The translations under genes and the position numbers were made by a program. A stretch of 64,000 nucleotides of DNA from Micromonospora mirobrigensis. Its GTDB lineage: Bacteria > Actinomycetota > Actinomycetes > Mycobacteriales > Micromonosporaceae. The stretch spans positions 473,456-537,455 of the forward strand of contig NZ_FMCX01000005.1 in the NCBI RefSeq assembly GCF_900091555.1, in the 5' to 3' direction. Shown piece by piece: positions 33,507 through 42,909 of this stretch (its first letter is position 1; each line of letters starts with the position of its first letter). Under the pieces are notes generated by a model that saw only the letters and a program-made list of their open reading frames with translations, ran no database searches and was not told the DNA's origin.

Positions 33507-34679
33507 GTGACCGTCACGACCCCTCGCGGATTCCGGGCGGCCGGCGTCGCCGCCGGCCTCAAGGCCAGCGGCGCGGCCGACGTCGCCCTGGTCGTCAACG
33601 ACGGCCCGGACGCCACCGTCGCCGGAGTCTTCACCGCCAACCGGGTGAAGGCCGCCCCGGTGCTCTGGACCCAGCAGGTCGTCCGCGGCGGCGTGGTCCG
33701 CGCCGTGGTGCTCAACTCCGGCGGCGCGAACGCCTGCACCGGCCCGGCCGGCTTCCAGGACACCCACGCCACCGCCGAGCACACCGCCGCCGCCCTCACC
33801 GGCAGCAGCCCCCGTCGCCGGCTCGGCGCCGGCGAGGTCGCCGTCTGCTCCACCGGCCTGATCGGCGAGCGGCTGCCCATGCCGAAGCTGCTGCCCGGTG
33901 TGCGCAGCGCCATCCGCGGGCTCTCCCGCGACGGTGGCGCCGCCGCCGCCGAGGCGATCATGACCACCGACACCCGGCCCAAGACCACCGTGGCGAAGGG
34001 CGCCGGCTTCACCGTCGGCGGGATGGCCAAGGGCGCCGGCATGCTGGCCCCGGCTATGGCGACCATGCTCTGCGTGCTCACCACCGATGCGGTGGCCGGG
34101 CCGGAGGCGCTCGACGCCGCGCTGCGGGCCGCAACCCGGCTCACCTTCGACCGGATCGACTCCGACGGCTGCATGTCCACCAACGACACGGTGCTGCTGC
34201 TCGCCAGCGGCGCCTCCGGGGTGGAGCCGACCGAGGTTGAGTTGGCGACCGCGGTCACCGCCGCCTGCCACGACCTGGCCCAGCAGCTGATCGCCGACGC
34301 CGAGGGCGCCACCAAGCAGATCGCCATCGAGGTGGTCGGCGCGGCGGGCGAGGGCGACGCCGTCGAGGTGGGCCGCTCGGTGGCCCGGAACAACCTGGTC
34401 AAGACCGCCCTGTTCGGCAACGACCCGAACTGGGGCCGGATCCTCGCCGCCGTCGGCACCACCGCCGCGGTGTTCGAGCCGGACGAGGTGGACGTCGCCG
34501 TCAACGGGATCTGGGTCTGCCGGGGCGGGGCCGCCGCCGAGGACCGCTCCAAGGTCGACCTGACCGGGCGGGACGTCACCATCCGGATCGACCTGCACGC
34601 CGGCGCCGACGCCGCGACGATCTGGACCAACGACCTGTCGCACGCGTACGTGCACGAGAACTCGGCGTACTCGACATGA
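33507..34679 (+). CDS. argJ: Bifunctional glutamate N-acetyltransferase / amino-acid acetyltransferase
   Basis: Recycles the acetyl group from N-acetylornithine to glutamate and can also make N-acetylglutamate; 390 residues. The precursor self-cleaves at the threonine in APAMATML to give alpha and beta chains. Also visible are GGVKAxG-type start FRAAGVAAGLKASGAADVAL, NSGGANACTG, STGLIGERL and FGNDPNWGRILAAVG. GTG 33507 is the best start (family N-terminus TVTTPRGFRAAGV); a longer frame reads through the repeat-like spacer. Ends in an ATGA overlap with argB. Confidence 0.96.
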   Translation: MTVTTPRGFRAAGVAAGLKASGAADVALVVNDGPDATVAGVFTANRVKAAPVLWTQQVVRGGVVRAVVLNSGGANACTGPAGFQDTHATAEHTAAALTGSSPRRRLGAGEVAVCSTGLIGERLPMPKLLPGVRSAIRGLSRDGGAAAAEAIMTTDTRPKTTVAKGAGFTVGGMAKGAGMLAPAMATMLCVLTTDAVAGPEALDAALRAATRLTFDRIDSDGCMSTNDTVLLLASGASGVEPTEVELATAVTAACHDLAQQLIADAEGATKQIAIEVVGAAGEGDAVEVGRSVARNNLVKTALFGNDPNWGRILAAVGTTAAVFEPDEVDVAVNGIWVCRGGAAAEDRSKVDLTGRDVTIRIDLHAGADAATIWTNDLSHAYVHENSAYST

Positions 34680-35557
34680 GCCCCGATCTCGCCCTCGCCC
34701 AGACCAAGGCCGCCACGCTGATCGAGGCCCTGCCGTGGCTGGCCCGCTTCGCGGGCACCACCGTCGTGGTCAAGTACGGCGGCAACGCCATGGTCGACCC
34801 CGAGCTCCAGCGCGCCTTCGCCGCCGACATGGTCTTCCTCCGCTACGCAGGTCTCAAGCCGGTCGTCGTGCACGGCGGCGGCCCGCAGATCTCCGCCATG
34901 CTCGGCCGGCTCGGCATCGCCAGCGAGTTCAAGGGCGGCCTGCGGGTGACCACCCCGGAGGCGATGGACGTGGTGCGGATGGTGCTCGTCGGGCAGGTCG
35001 GCCGGGAACTGGTCGGCCTGATCAACGCGCACGGCCCGTTCGCCGTCGGCCTCTCCGGCGAGGACGCCGGCCTCTTCACCGCCGTGCGCCGCCCGGCGTA
35101 CGTCGACGGGGAGCCGGTGGACGTCGGGCAGGTCGGTGACGTGGAGTCGGTGGACGGCTCCGCGGTGACCGACCTGATCGCGGCCGGCCGGATCCCGGTG
35201 ATCTCCACGGTCGCGCCGGACGTCGACGGGGTGCTGCACAACCTCAACGCCGACACCGCCGCCGCCGCGCTGGCCATCGCCCTGGACGCCCGCAAGCTGG
35301 TCGTGCTCACCGACGTCGCCGGCCTCTACGCCGATTGGCCCGACACGTCCAGCCTGGTCAGCGAGATCAGCACCGACGACCTGGCGAAGCTGCTGCCGTC
35401 CCTGGAGTCGGGGATGGTCCCCAAGATGGAGGCCTGCCTGCGCGCGGTGCGCGGCGGGGTCCCGGCCGCGCACGTGGTCGACGGCCGGGTCGCCCACTCC
35501 ACGCTGCTGGAGGTCTTCACCTCGGAAGGATTCGGAACGATGGTGGTGGCGGAATGA
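34676..35557 (+). CDS. argB: N-acetylglutamate kinase
   Basis: Second step of arginine synthesis and usual feedback point; 293 residues. KYGGNAMVD and VHGGGPQIS bind phosphate; LNADTAAAALAIALDARKLVVLTDV and VPKMEACLRAV complete the amino-acid kinase fold. An N-terminal helix (residues 5-20, TKAATLIEALPWLARFAG) as in arginine-inhibited hexameric enzymes is present, so feedback inhibition is expected. Overlaps argJ and argD by ATGA. Confidence 0.97.
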   Translation: MSPDLALAQTKAATLIEALPWLARFAGTTVVVKYGGNAMVDPELQRAFAADMVFLRYAGLKPVVVHGGGPQISAMLGRLGIASEFKGGLRVTTPEAMDVVRMVLVGQVGRELVGLINAHGPFAVGLSGEDAGLFTAVRRPAYVDGEPVDVGQVGDVESVDGSAVTDLIAAGRIPVISTVAPDVDGVLHNLNADTAAAALAIALDARKLVVLTDVAGLYADWPDTSSLVSEISTDDLAKLLPSLESGMVPKMEACLRAVRGGVPAAHVVDGRVAHSTLLEVFTSEGFGTMVVAE

Positions 35558-36771
35558 GCACCCTGGTGGAGCGCTGGGGCGCGACCATGATGGACAACTA
35601 CGGCACCCCGCCGCTGGCGCTGGTCGCCGGCGCGGGCGCCGTGGTCACCGACGAGACCGGCCGGGAGTACGTCGACCTGCTCGGCGGCATCGCCGTCAAC
35701 GCCCTCGGTCACGCCCACCCGGCCGTGGTGGCCGCCGTGTCCCGCCAGATCGCCACCCTCGGCCACGTCTCCAACCTCTTCGTCGCCGAGCCGCCGGTGG
35801 CCCTGGCGGAGCTGTTGCTGGCCCTGGCCGGCCGGCCCGGCCGGGTCTTCTTCGCCAACTCCGGCGCGGAGGCGAACGAGGCCGCGTTCAAGCTCTCCCG
35901 GCTGACCGGCCGCAGCCACGTGGTCGCCGCCAGCGGCGGTTTCCACGGCCGGACCATGGGCGCCCTGGCGCTCACCGGCCAGCCGGCCAAGGCCGACCCG
36001 TTCCGCCCGCTGCCCGGCGAGGTCACCCACGTCCGGTACGGCGACACCGCCGCCCTGGCGGCGGCGGTCACCGACGCCACCGCGATGGTGATCCTGGAAC
36101 CGATCCAGGGCGAGAACGGCGTGGTCGTCCCGCCGGCCGGCTACCTGGCGCAGGCCCGGCGGATCACCGCCGCGCACGGCGCGCTGCTGGTCCTCGACGA
36201 GGTGCAGACCGGGGTGGGTCGCACCGGCCACTGGTTCGCCCACCAGGCCGAGGGCGTGGAGCCGGACATCGTCACCCTGGCCAAGGGGCTCGGTGGGGGC
36301 CTGCCGATCGGCGCCTGCCTGGCCTTCGGCCGGGCCGCCGAGCTGCTCGGCCCCGGCTCGCACGGCACCACCTTCGGCGGCAACCCGGTCAGCTGCGCCG
36401 CCGCCCTCGCCGTCATCGCCACCATCGCCAACGAGGGGCTGCTCGACCACGTCAAGCGGGTCGGGGAGCGGCTGCGCCGGGGCGTCGAGGCGCTCGGCCA
36501 CCCCCTGGTCGCCGGGGTACGCGGCGCCGGGCTGCTGCTCGGTGTCGTGCTCACCGCCCCGGCCGCCACCCCGGTGGCGAACGCCCTGCGCGAGGCGGGT
36601 TTCCTGGTCAACCCGGTGCAGCCGGACGTGGTGCGGCTCGCCCCGCCGCTGATCCTCACCGTCGAGCAGGCCGACGCCTTCCTGGCCGCCCTCCCGTCGG
36701 CCCTCGACGCCGCCGCGCCGGCCGACCTCGCGCCGGCCGCCGCCCCGACGACGATGGAGACGAGCGCGTGA
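35554..36771 (+). CDS. argD: Acetylornithine aminotransferase
   Basis: PLP enzyme, 405 residues, N-acetylglutamate semialdehyde to N-acetylornithine. Marks: DLLGGIAVNALGHAHPAVV, FFANSGAEANEAAFKLSR, the GGFHGRTMGAL loop, EPIQGENGV, LDEVQTGVGRTGHWF with the PLP aspartate, and Schiff-base lysine in TLAKGLGGGLPIGA. The C-terminal 25 residues are an Ala/Pro-rich tail beyond the usual end. ATG start overlaps argB (ATGA); stop overlaps argF (GTGA). Confidence 0.96.
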   Translation: MSTLVERWGATMMDNYGTPPLALVAGAGAVVTDETGREYVDLLGGIAVNALGHAHPAVVAAVSRQIATLGHVSNLFVAEPPVALAELLLALAGRPGRVFFANSGAEANEAAFKLSRLTGRSHVVAASGGFHGRTMGALALTGQPAKADPFRPLPGEVTHVRYGDTAALAAAVTDATAMVILEPIQGENGVVVPPAGYLAQARRITAAHGALLVLDEVQTGVGRTGHWFAHQAEGVEPDIVTLAKGLGGGLPIGACLAFGRAAELLGPGSHGTTFGGNPVSCAAALAVIATIANEGLLDHVKRVGERLRRGVEALGHPLVAGVRGAGLLLGVVLTAPAATPVANALREAGFLVNPVQPDVVRLAPPLILTVEQADAFLAALPSALDAAAPADLAPAAAPTTMETSA

Positions 36772-37697
36772 TCCGGCACTTCCTGCGCGACGACGACCTC
36801 ACCCCGGCCGAGCAGTCCGGCGTGCTCGACCTGGCCGCCCGGATGAAGGCGGACCGGTTCGCGTACCAGCCGCTGGCCGGGCCACGCGCGGTGGCGGTGC
36901 TCTTCGACAAGCAGAGCCTGCGCACCCGGTTCTCGTTCGACGTGGGCATCGCGGAGCTGGGCGGCCACCCGCTGGTGGTGGACACCCAGGTCACCCACTT
37001 CGGGCGGGGGGAGACCCTCGGCGACGCCGGTCGGGTGCTCTCCCGCTACGTCGCCGCGATCGTGCTGCGCACCCACGGCGACGACCGGATCGCCGAGGTC
37101 GCCGCGCACGCAGGCGTGCCGGTGGTCAACGCGCTCACCGACGCGTACCACCCGTGCCAGCTCCTGGCCGACCTGCTCACCGTCCGCGAGCGGTTCGGCG
37201 CCACCGCCGGGCGGACCCTGGCGTACGTCGGGGACGCGGCGAACAACATGGCCCACTCGTACCTGCTGGCCGGGGCGACCGCCGGCATGCACGTCCGGGT
37301 CGCCGGGCCGGCCGGCTTCCAGCCCGACCCGGAGATCGTCGCCCGGGCCGAGAAGATCGCCGGCGGCACCGGTGGCTCGGTGCGGGCGCTCACCGACCCG
37401 GTCGAGGCGGTCGGCGGCGCCGACGTGGTGGCCACCGACACCTGGACCTCGATGGGGCAGGAGTCCGACGGGCTGGACCGGCTCACCCCGTTCCGGCCGT
37501 ACCAGGTGAACACCGCGCTGCTCGGCCACGCCCGGCCGACGGCGATCGTGCTGCACTGCCTGCCCGCCCACCGGGGCGAGGAGATCACCGACGAGGTGCT
37601 CGACGGGCCGCGCAGCGCCGTGTTCGACCAGGCGGAGAATCGCCTGCACGCCCAGAAGGCGCTGCTGACGTTTCTCCTGGAGGCATCCACCCCATGA
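36768..37697 (+). CDS. argF: Ornithine carbamoyltransferase
   Basis: Makes citrulline; 309 residues. The carbamoyl-phosphate motif reads SLRTRFSFD rather than the usual STRTR, so the second residue is Leu instead of Thr. All other sites are normal: LRTHGDD, HPCQLLADLLTV, the SMGQE ornithine loop as DTWTSMGQE, and HCLPAHRGEEI with its catalytic cysteine. The Leu replacement is conservative in position but worth noting. GTG start in GTGA overlap with argD; ATGA overlap into argR. Confidence 0.94.
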   Translation: MIRHFLRDDDLTPAEQSGVLDLAARMKADRFAYQPLAGPRAVAVLFDKQSLRTRFSFDVGIAELGGHPLVVDTQVTHFGRGETLGDAGRVLSRYVAAIVLRTHGDDRIAEVAAHAGVPVVNALTDAYHPCQLLADLLTVRERFGATAGRTLAYVGDAANNMAHSYLLAGATAGMHVRVAGPAGFQPDPEIVARAEKIAGGTGGSVRALTDPVEAVGGADVVATDTWTSMGQESDGLDRLTPFRPYQVNTALLGHARPTAIVLHCLPAHRGEEITDEVLDGPRSAVFDQAENRLHAQKALLTFLLEASTP

Positions 37698-38209
37698 CCG
37701 CCCCGCTGAACCGTGCCGCCCGGCACGCCCGCATCGTCGAGCTGATCCGCGAGCAGGCGATCCACTCGCAGACCGAGCTGGCCGACCTGCTCGCCGGTGA
37801 CGGCATCCAGGTCACCCAGGCCACCCTCTCCCGGGACCTCAAGGAGTTGGGCGCGGTCACCGCGCGCGGCGGCGACGGGCGGGGCGTCTACCTGATCCCC
37901 GAGGACGGCCACCGGCCGCTGCGCGACGCCGAGGCCGCCCCGGCCCGGCTGGTCCGGTTGCTGCGCGAGCTGCTCAACGGGGTCGACGCGAGCGGCAACA
38001 TCGCCGTGTTGCGTACCCCGCCGGGCGCAGCCCACTACCTGGCCAGCGCGTTGGACCGGGCGGGCCTGCCCCAGATCGTCGGCACCATCGCCGGCGACGA
38101 CACCATCCTCGTCGTGGCCCGCCAGGCCGACGGCGGGGCCGCGCTCGGCGACCAGCTCGCCGGGTGGGCCCGCCGGGAAGACAACGTTGAAGGGAGCACC
38201 ACACCATGA
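37694..38209 (+). CDS. argR: Arginine repressor ArgR
   Basis: 171-residue hexameric repressor. N-terminal winged helix (about 8-75): ARIVELIREQAIHSQTELADLL with recognition helix VTQATLSRDLKELGAV. C-terminal arginine-binding/oligomerisation domain (about 95-160): LRTPPGAAHYLASALDRAGLPQIVGTIAGDDTILVVAR, cited as positions 110-147, with the GTIAGDDT arginine loop. Encoded inside the operon it should repress; the candidate site is at the argC promoter. ATGA overlaps on both sides. Confidence 0.96.
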   Translation: MTAPLNRAARHARIVELIREQAIHSQTELADLLAGDGIQVTQATLSRDLKELGAVTARGGDGRGVYLIPEDGHRPLRDAEAAPARLVRLLRELLNGVDASGNIAVLRTPPGAAHYLASALDRAGLPQIVGTIAGDDTILVVARQADGGAALGDQLAGWARREDNVEGSTTP

Positions 38210-39411
38210 CCGAGCGGGTCGTCCTCGCCTACTCCGGGGGTCTCGACACCTCCGTGGCCATTCCGTACCTCGCCGAGCAGACCGGCGCCGAGATCATCGC
38301 GGTCGCGGTCGACGTCGGGCAGGGCGGCGAGGACCTGAACGCCATCCGGCAGCGGGCGCTGGACTGCGGCGCCGTCGAGTCCGAGGTGGTCGACGCGCGC
38401 GACGAGTTCGCCGCCGACTACTGCCTGCCGGCGATCCGGGCCAACGCCCTCTACATGGACCGCTACCCGCTGGTCTCCGCGCTGTCCCGGCCGCTGATCG
38501 TCAAGCACCTGGTGGCCGCGGCCCGCAAGCACGGCGGCACCATCGTGTCGCACGGCTGCACCGGCAAGGGTAACGACCAGGTCCGCTTCGAGGTCGGCCT
38601 GGGCGCGCTCGCGCCCGACCTCAAGATCGTCGCGCCGGCCCGGGACTTCGCCTGGACCCGGGACAAGGCGATCGCCTTCGCCGAGGAGAAGGGGCTGCCG
38701 ATCGACGTGTCGGCGAAGTCGCCGTACTCGATCGACCAGAACCTGTGGGGCCGGGCCGTGGAGACCGGCTTCCTGGAGGACATCTGGAACGGCCCCATCG
38801 AGGATCTGTACTCGTACACCTCCGACCCGGCGCAGGAGCGGGATGCCGACGAGGTCGTGATCACCTTCGACGCCGGCGTGCCGGTCGCGGTGGACGGTGA
38901 GACGGTCACCCCGTACCAGGCGATCCTGGAGCTGAACCGGCGCGCCGGCGCCCAGGGCGTCGGCCGGCTCGACATGGTCGAGGACCGGCTGGTCGGCATC
39001 AAGAGCCGCGAGGTGTACGAGGCGCCCGGCGCGATCGCCCTGATCACCGCCCACCAGGAGCTGGAGGCGGTGACCGTGGAGCGGGACCTGGCCCGGTTCA
39101 AGCGCGGCGTGGACCAGCGCTGGGGCGAGCTGGTCTACGACGGCCTCTGGTTCTCCCCGCTCAAGGACAGCCTGGAGGCGTTCATCGACGACGCCCAGCG
39201 GCACGTCTCCGGCGAGGTGCGGCTCACCCTGCACGGCGGCCGGGTCACCGTCACCGGCCGGCGCTCCGAGGCCAGCCTCTACGACTTCGGCATGGCCACC
39301 TACGACACCGGCGACACCTTCGACCAGTCCCTGGCCAAGGGTTTCGTGCAGTTGTGGGGTCTGCCCAGCAAGATGGCCGCCGCGCGGGACGCCCGGCTGG
39401 GTGGCTCCTGA
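38206..39411 (+). CDS. argG: Argininosuccinate synthase
   Basis: ATP-dependent condensation of citrulline and aspartate; 401 residues. The PP-loop AYSGGLDTSVAIPYL is at residues 8-22; SHGCTGKGNDQVRFE and SPYSIDQNLWGRAVE bind aspartate and citrulline; SLYDFGMATY is near the end. ATG overlaps the argR stop; GGGAGCACCACACC lies upstream. ArgG is often in the arg operon in actinobacteria, as here. Confidence 0.97.
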   Translation: MTERVVLAYSGGLDTSVAIPYLAEQTGAEIIAVAVDVGQGGEDLNAIRQRALDCGAVESEVVDARDEFAADYCLPAIRANALYMDRYPLVSALSRPLIVKHLVAAARKHGGTIVSHGCTGKGNDQVRFEVGLGALAPDLKIVAPARDFAWTRDKAIAFAEEKGLPIDVSAKSPYSIDQNLWGRAVETGFLEDIWNGPIEDLYSYTSDPAQERDADEVVITFDAGVPVAVDGETVTPYQAILELNRRAGAQGVGRLDMVEDRLVGIKSREVYEAPGAIALITAHQELEAVTVERDLARFKRGVDQRWGELVYDGLWFSPLKDSLEAFIDDAQRHVSGEVRLTLHGGRVTVTGRRSEASLYDFGMATYDTGDTFDQSLAKGFVQLWGLPSKMAAARDARLGGS

Positions 39412-39413
39412 GC

Positions 39414-40892
39414 ATGGGCACCACAATGGGCGGCGTGGACGACAAGAGCCTGACCGAGAACAGCGCCGCCACCAACCGGACGAGCCTGTGGGGTGGCCGG
39501 TTCGCCGGCGGCCCCGCCGAGGCCCTGGCCCGACTGTCGGTGAGTGTCCAGTTCGACTGGCGCCTCGCCCCGTACGACATCGCCGGCTCCCGGGCGCACG
39601 CCCGGGTCCTGGCCGGCGCGGGCCTGCTCGACCCGGAGGAACTGGGCCGGATCCTGGCGGCGCTGGACGACCTGGAGGCGGCCTGCGCCTCCGGGCAGTT
39701 CCGCCCCACCGTGGACGACGAGGATGTGCACACCGCGCTGGAGCGGGGCCTGCTGGAACGCCTGGGCAGCCTCGGCGGCAAGCTGCGCGCCGGCCGGTCC
39801 CGCAACGACCAGGTCGCCACCGACCTGCGGCTCTATCTGCGCGACCACGCCCGGGGCGTGGCCGCCCGGCTGGTCGAGCTGGCCGAGGCGCTGGTCGAAC
39901 AGGCCGAACGGCACGTGGACACCGCCGCGCCCGGGATGACCCACCTCCAGCACGCCCAGCCGGTCACCTTCGGGCACTGGCTGCTGGCCCACGTGCAGCC
40001 GCTGCTGCGCGACCTGGAACGGCTGCGCGACTGGGACCACCGGGCGGCGGTCAGCCCGCTCGGCGCCGGCGCGCTGGCCGGCTCCGGGCTGCCGCTGGAC
40101 CCGGTGGCGGTCGCCCGGGAGCTGGGCTTCCGGACCTCGTTCGCCAACTCGATGGACGCCGTCGCCGACCGGGACTTCGTCGCCGAGTTCCTCTTCGCCA
40201 CCGCCATGATCGGCGTGCACCTGTCCCGCCTCGGCGAGGAGGTGGTGCTCTGGACGTCGCACGAGTTCGGCTGGGTCGAGTTGGACGACTCCTTCGCCAC
40301 CGGGTCGTCGATCATGCCGCAGAAGAAGAACGCGGACATCGCCGAGCTGGCCCGGGGCAAGTCGGGTCGCCTCGTCGGGGGGCTGATGAGCGTGCTCACC
40401 ATGCTCAAGGGCCTGCCGATGACGTACGACCGGGACATGCAGGAGGACAAGGAGCCGGCCTTCGACGCGGTCGACACCCTGGAACTGCTGCTGCCGGCCC
40501 TGGCCGGGATGATCTCCACCATGACGGTACGCGTCGACCGGCTGGTCGCCGCCGCACCGGTCGGCTTCTCGCTGGCGACCGAGGTGGCCGACTGGCTGGT
40601 CCGGCGGGGGGTGCCGTTCCGCGACGCGCACGAGATCACCGGCAGGCTGGTGGCGCTCTGCGCGGCCCGTGAGTGCGAGCTGGAGGAGGTCTCCGACGAC
40701 GACCTGGCCGCGGTCAGCGAACACCTCGACCCGTCGGTACGCGACGTGCTCTCGGTGCGCTCGGCGCTGGCCGCCCGCACCACCCCGGGCTCCACCGGCC
40801 CCGGGCCGGTGGCCGAGCAGTTGGCCACCGCCGCGGACAAGCTGGCCGGTTGGCGGGAGTGGGCCGCCGAGCGGGTCGTACCCGGACGGTGA
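39414..40892 (+). CDS. argH: Argininosuccinate lyase
   Basis: Last step of arginine synthesis; 492 residues from ATG 39414. LWGGRFAGGPAEAL near the N-terminus, SRNDQVATDLRLYLRD, the catalytic-His segment PGMTHLQHAQPVTFGHWL and the signature GSSIMPQKKNADIAEL with its catalytic serine are all present. ATG 39426 and GTG 39435 are alternative starts; the conserved core begins about 25 residues in, so 39414 is not certain. Its TGA overlaps the GTG of the arginase-like gene (GTGA). Confidence 0.95.
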   Translation: MGTTMGGVDDKSLTENSAATNRTSLWGGRFAGGPAEALARLSVSVQFDWRLAPYDIAGSRAHARVLAGAGLLDPEELGRILAALDDLEAACASGQFRPTVDDEDVHTALERGLLERLGSLGGKLRAGRSRNDQVATDLRLYLRDHARGVAARLVELAEALVEQAERHVDTAAPGMTHLQHAQPVTFGHWLLAHVQPLLRDLERLRDWDHRAAVSPLGAGALAGSGLPLDPVAVARELGFRTSFANSMDAVADRDFVAEFLFATAMIGVHLSRLGEEVVLWTSHEFGWVELDDSFATGSSIMPQKKNADIAELARGKSGRLVGGLMSVLTMLKGLPMTYDRDMQEDKEPAFDAVDTLELLLPALAGMISTMTVRVDRLVAAAPVGFSLATEVADWLVRRGVPFRDAHEITGRLVALCAARECELEEVSDDDLAAVSEHLDPSVRDVLSVRSALAARTTPGSTGPGPVAEQLATAADKLAGWREWAAERVVPGR

Positions 40893-41743
40893 GCGTGGTC
40901 GCCGGTGCGCAGCGGGCCGGCGCGGCCGAACCGGTCGCGCTGGTCCGGTACCAGGGCCCGGCCGGCGACCACAACGACCGGGCGGTACCGGGCGCCGCGC
41001 TGGTGGCCGACGAGCTGGCCCGGCGGCTGCGGCTGCCGGTGACGGTGGTGGGGGAGCCGCGACCGGCGGCGCCGGCCTCGTGGGACGTCGAGCTGACCGT
41101 CGCACTGCCGGCGTTGCGGGAGCTGGCGGTGGCACAGGAGGCGATCCTGGCGGCCGGTCGGACGCCGGTGCTCGCTCTCACCCGCTGCGCGGCCGCCCTG
41201 GCCACCCTGCCGGCGCTGGCCCGGCACCGGCCGGACACCTGTGTGGTCTGGTTCGACGCGCACGGTGACCTCAACGTGCCGGACACCAGCGCCACCGGTT
41301 ACCTCGGCGGAATGGTGATCTCCGGCGCCGCCGGCCGCTGGGACTCTCCGCTCGGTGCGGGCCTCGACCTGGCGAACGTGGTGGTGGTCGGGGCGCGGGA
41401 TCTGGACCCGGACGAGCGGCGGCTGCTGACCGACGGGACGGTGGCATGGGCCCGGGTGGGCGTCGACCTGCCCGACCGGTTGCGGCGCTGGGTCGCCGGC
41501 CGGCCCGTCTACGTGCACCTCGACTGCGATGTCCTCGAACCCGGCCTGGTGCCGACCGACTACCGGGTGCCGGGTGGGCTGACCCTGGCCGACCTGGCCG
41601 GCGCCGCCGAGATGCTGGCCGGGCACGAGATCGTCGGCGTGGAGATCGCGGAGTTCGAGGCCGCCGACGAACGGGGGGCCGACGCCACGGTCGGTGACGC
41701 CGGCCCGCTGCTCGATGCGCTGTCCCCGCTGCTGGGGGCCTGA
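40889..41743 (+). CDS. Arginase/ureohydrolase-fold protein lacking the first metal histidine
   Basis: 284 residues. Two of three metal motifs of the arginase-agmatinase fold are clear: WFDAHGDLNVP (DAHxD) and VHLDCDVLEPG (DxDVLEP). The first, normally GGDHS or in some actinobacterial relatives GGDC, is LALTRCAAALATLP, so the His ligand and the preceding Asp are gone. The central glycine-rich GYLGGMVISG is present. It may be inactive, bind one metal, or act on another guanidino or amide compound. Translation is coupled to argH by GTGA, tying it to arginine synthesis, where an active arginase would be wasteful. Confidence 0.72.
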   Translation: MSVVAGAQRAGAAEPVALVRYQGPAGDHNDRAVPGAALVADELARRLRLPVTVVGEPRPAAPASWDVELTVALPALRELAVAQEAILAAGRTPVLALTRCAAALATLPALARHRPDTCVVWFDAHGDLNVPDTSATGYLGGMVISGAAGRWDSPLGAGLDLANVVVVGARDLDPDERRLLTDGTVAWARVGVDLPDRLRRWVAGRPVYVHLDCDVLEPGLVPTDYRVPGGLTLADLAGAAEMLAGHEIVGVEIAEFEAADERGADATVGDAGPLLDALSPLLGA

Positions 41744-41751
41744 GCCCGCGA

Positions 41752-42909
41752 TCAGAGCTGGGCGGAGTCGCGCATCGCCCAGAAGTTGCTCCGGTACTGG
41801 TCGTGGATGGCCGAGGAGTTGATCCGCAGCATCGCCTCGTCGTTCTCCCGCAGCGACGAGTCGTCGTAGTTGTGGCTGCCGGTGAAGACCCACTTGCTGT
41901 TCACCCGGCCGGCGTACGTCCCCTCGATCAGCAGGTACTTCGAGTGGACCAGCTCGCCGTCGGCCTTGTTGAGCTGGTAGGTCCTGATCCGCGGGTGGGT
42001 CAGCGCCGAGGCGCTGCCGCTGCTCGTCGTGCCGTAGACGATGTCCACCCAGCAGTTGGCGTTGGCCAGCGCGCGGAGCTTGTCGGCGATCGCCTCCCGG
42101 GTGATCTTCCACACGGCGATGCGGATCTTGGTGTAGCCGTCGACCGTGCCGTACCCGGGGTCGTTGCCCGGGCAGGTCACGTTGTTCAGGACCTCCACGA
42201 TCGTGTCCGTGTCGGCGGTGCTGCCGGCGCGCGGGAAGAAGTACGACTTCACCGGGTCCGACGAGGTCATCCGGTAGTAGTCGCTGTCGTTGTGCAGCGC
42301 CCTGGCCAGGTCCCCGAAGTACGCCCGGTAGGCATCGTAGATCGGCCCGTTGTCCACGACGGTCACCGCGTTGTTCCAGTACCTGCCGGTGTTCAGCGAG
42401 GTCAGGTTCGCCGAGGACTGCACCAGCACCTTCGACGCCCCGCCGGTGGACGAGAACAGGTAGAACTTGTTGTGGTTGATCGGGTTGACGCTCGCCGGCG
42501 CGCCCGAGACGCAGGCCAGGTCGGTGGCGCAGACCTTCAGCCACGAGCCGGCCGTGGTGTCGGTGCCCAGCCCGGTCGTCGCGCTGGCCAGCGCCAGGGC
42601 CGGCGTACGGGTGCGGTAGGTGGCGTCGAGCACCACCCGCACCCGGACGCCCCGCTGCCGGGCGGCCCGGATCAGCGCGTCGGCGACCGGCTGCTCGTCG
42701 AAGGCGTACATGGCGACGCTGATCTCCGCGCCGGACGGGGTGCCGTCGATCAGCGAGACGATGTGGTCGACGATGACCCGTTCGCTGCCCGCCACCGTCG
42801 GGTTGTTGAAGATCGCCCCGGTGGTCGGCGTGGCCGCCGCGGCCGGGCCGCTGAAGGCGGTGGTGGTCAGCAGGACGGCGGCCAGTACCGCACCGATGAG
42901 ACGCCTCAC
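41752..42909 (-). CDS. Secreted phospholipase D-like protein with two HKD motifs
   Basis: 385 residues. A signal peptide (RRLIGAVLAAVLLTTTAFSG, cleavage near AAA-AT at about 26) precedes two PLD halves. Half one has INHNKFYLFSSTGG...SSANLTS (His and Lys of HxK); half two has LVHSKYLLIEG...GSHNYDDSSLRENDE, with HxK but Glu in place of the usual Asp. Likely a secreted phosphodiesterase, either phospholipase or nuclease; the fold cannot tell which. The GTG start overlaps the TGA of the MMPL gene, so exporter and enzyme are made together. Confidence 0.82.
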   Translation of the reverse strand: MRRLIGAVLAAVLLTTTAFSGPAAAATPTTGAIFNNPTVAGSERVIVDHIVSLIDGTPSGAEISVAMYAFDEQPVADALIRAARQRGVRVRVVLDATYRTRTPALALASATTGLGTDTTAGSWLKVCATDLACVSGAPASVNPINHNKFYLFSSTGGASKVLVQSSANLTSLNTGRYWNNAVTVVDNGPIYDAYRAYFGDLARALHNDSDYYRMTSSDPVKSYFFPRAGSTADTDTIVEVLNNVTCPGNDPGYGTVDGYTKIRIAVWKITREAIADKLRALANANCWVDIVYGTTSSGSASALTHPRIRTYQLNKADGELVHSKYLLIEGTYAGRVNSKWVFTGSHNYDDSSLRENDEAMLRINSSAIHDQYRSNFWAMRDSAQL

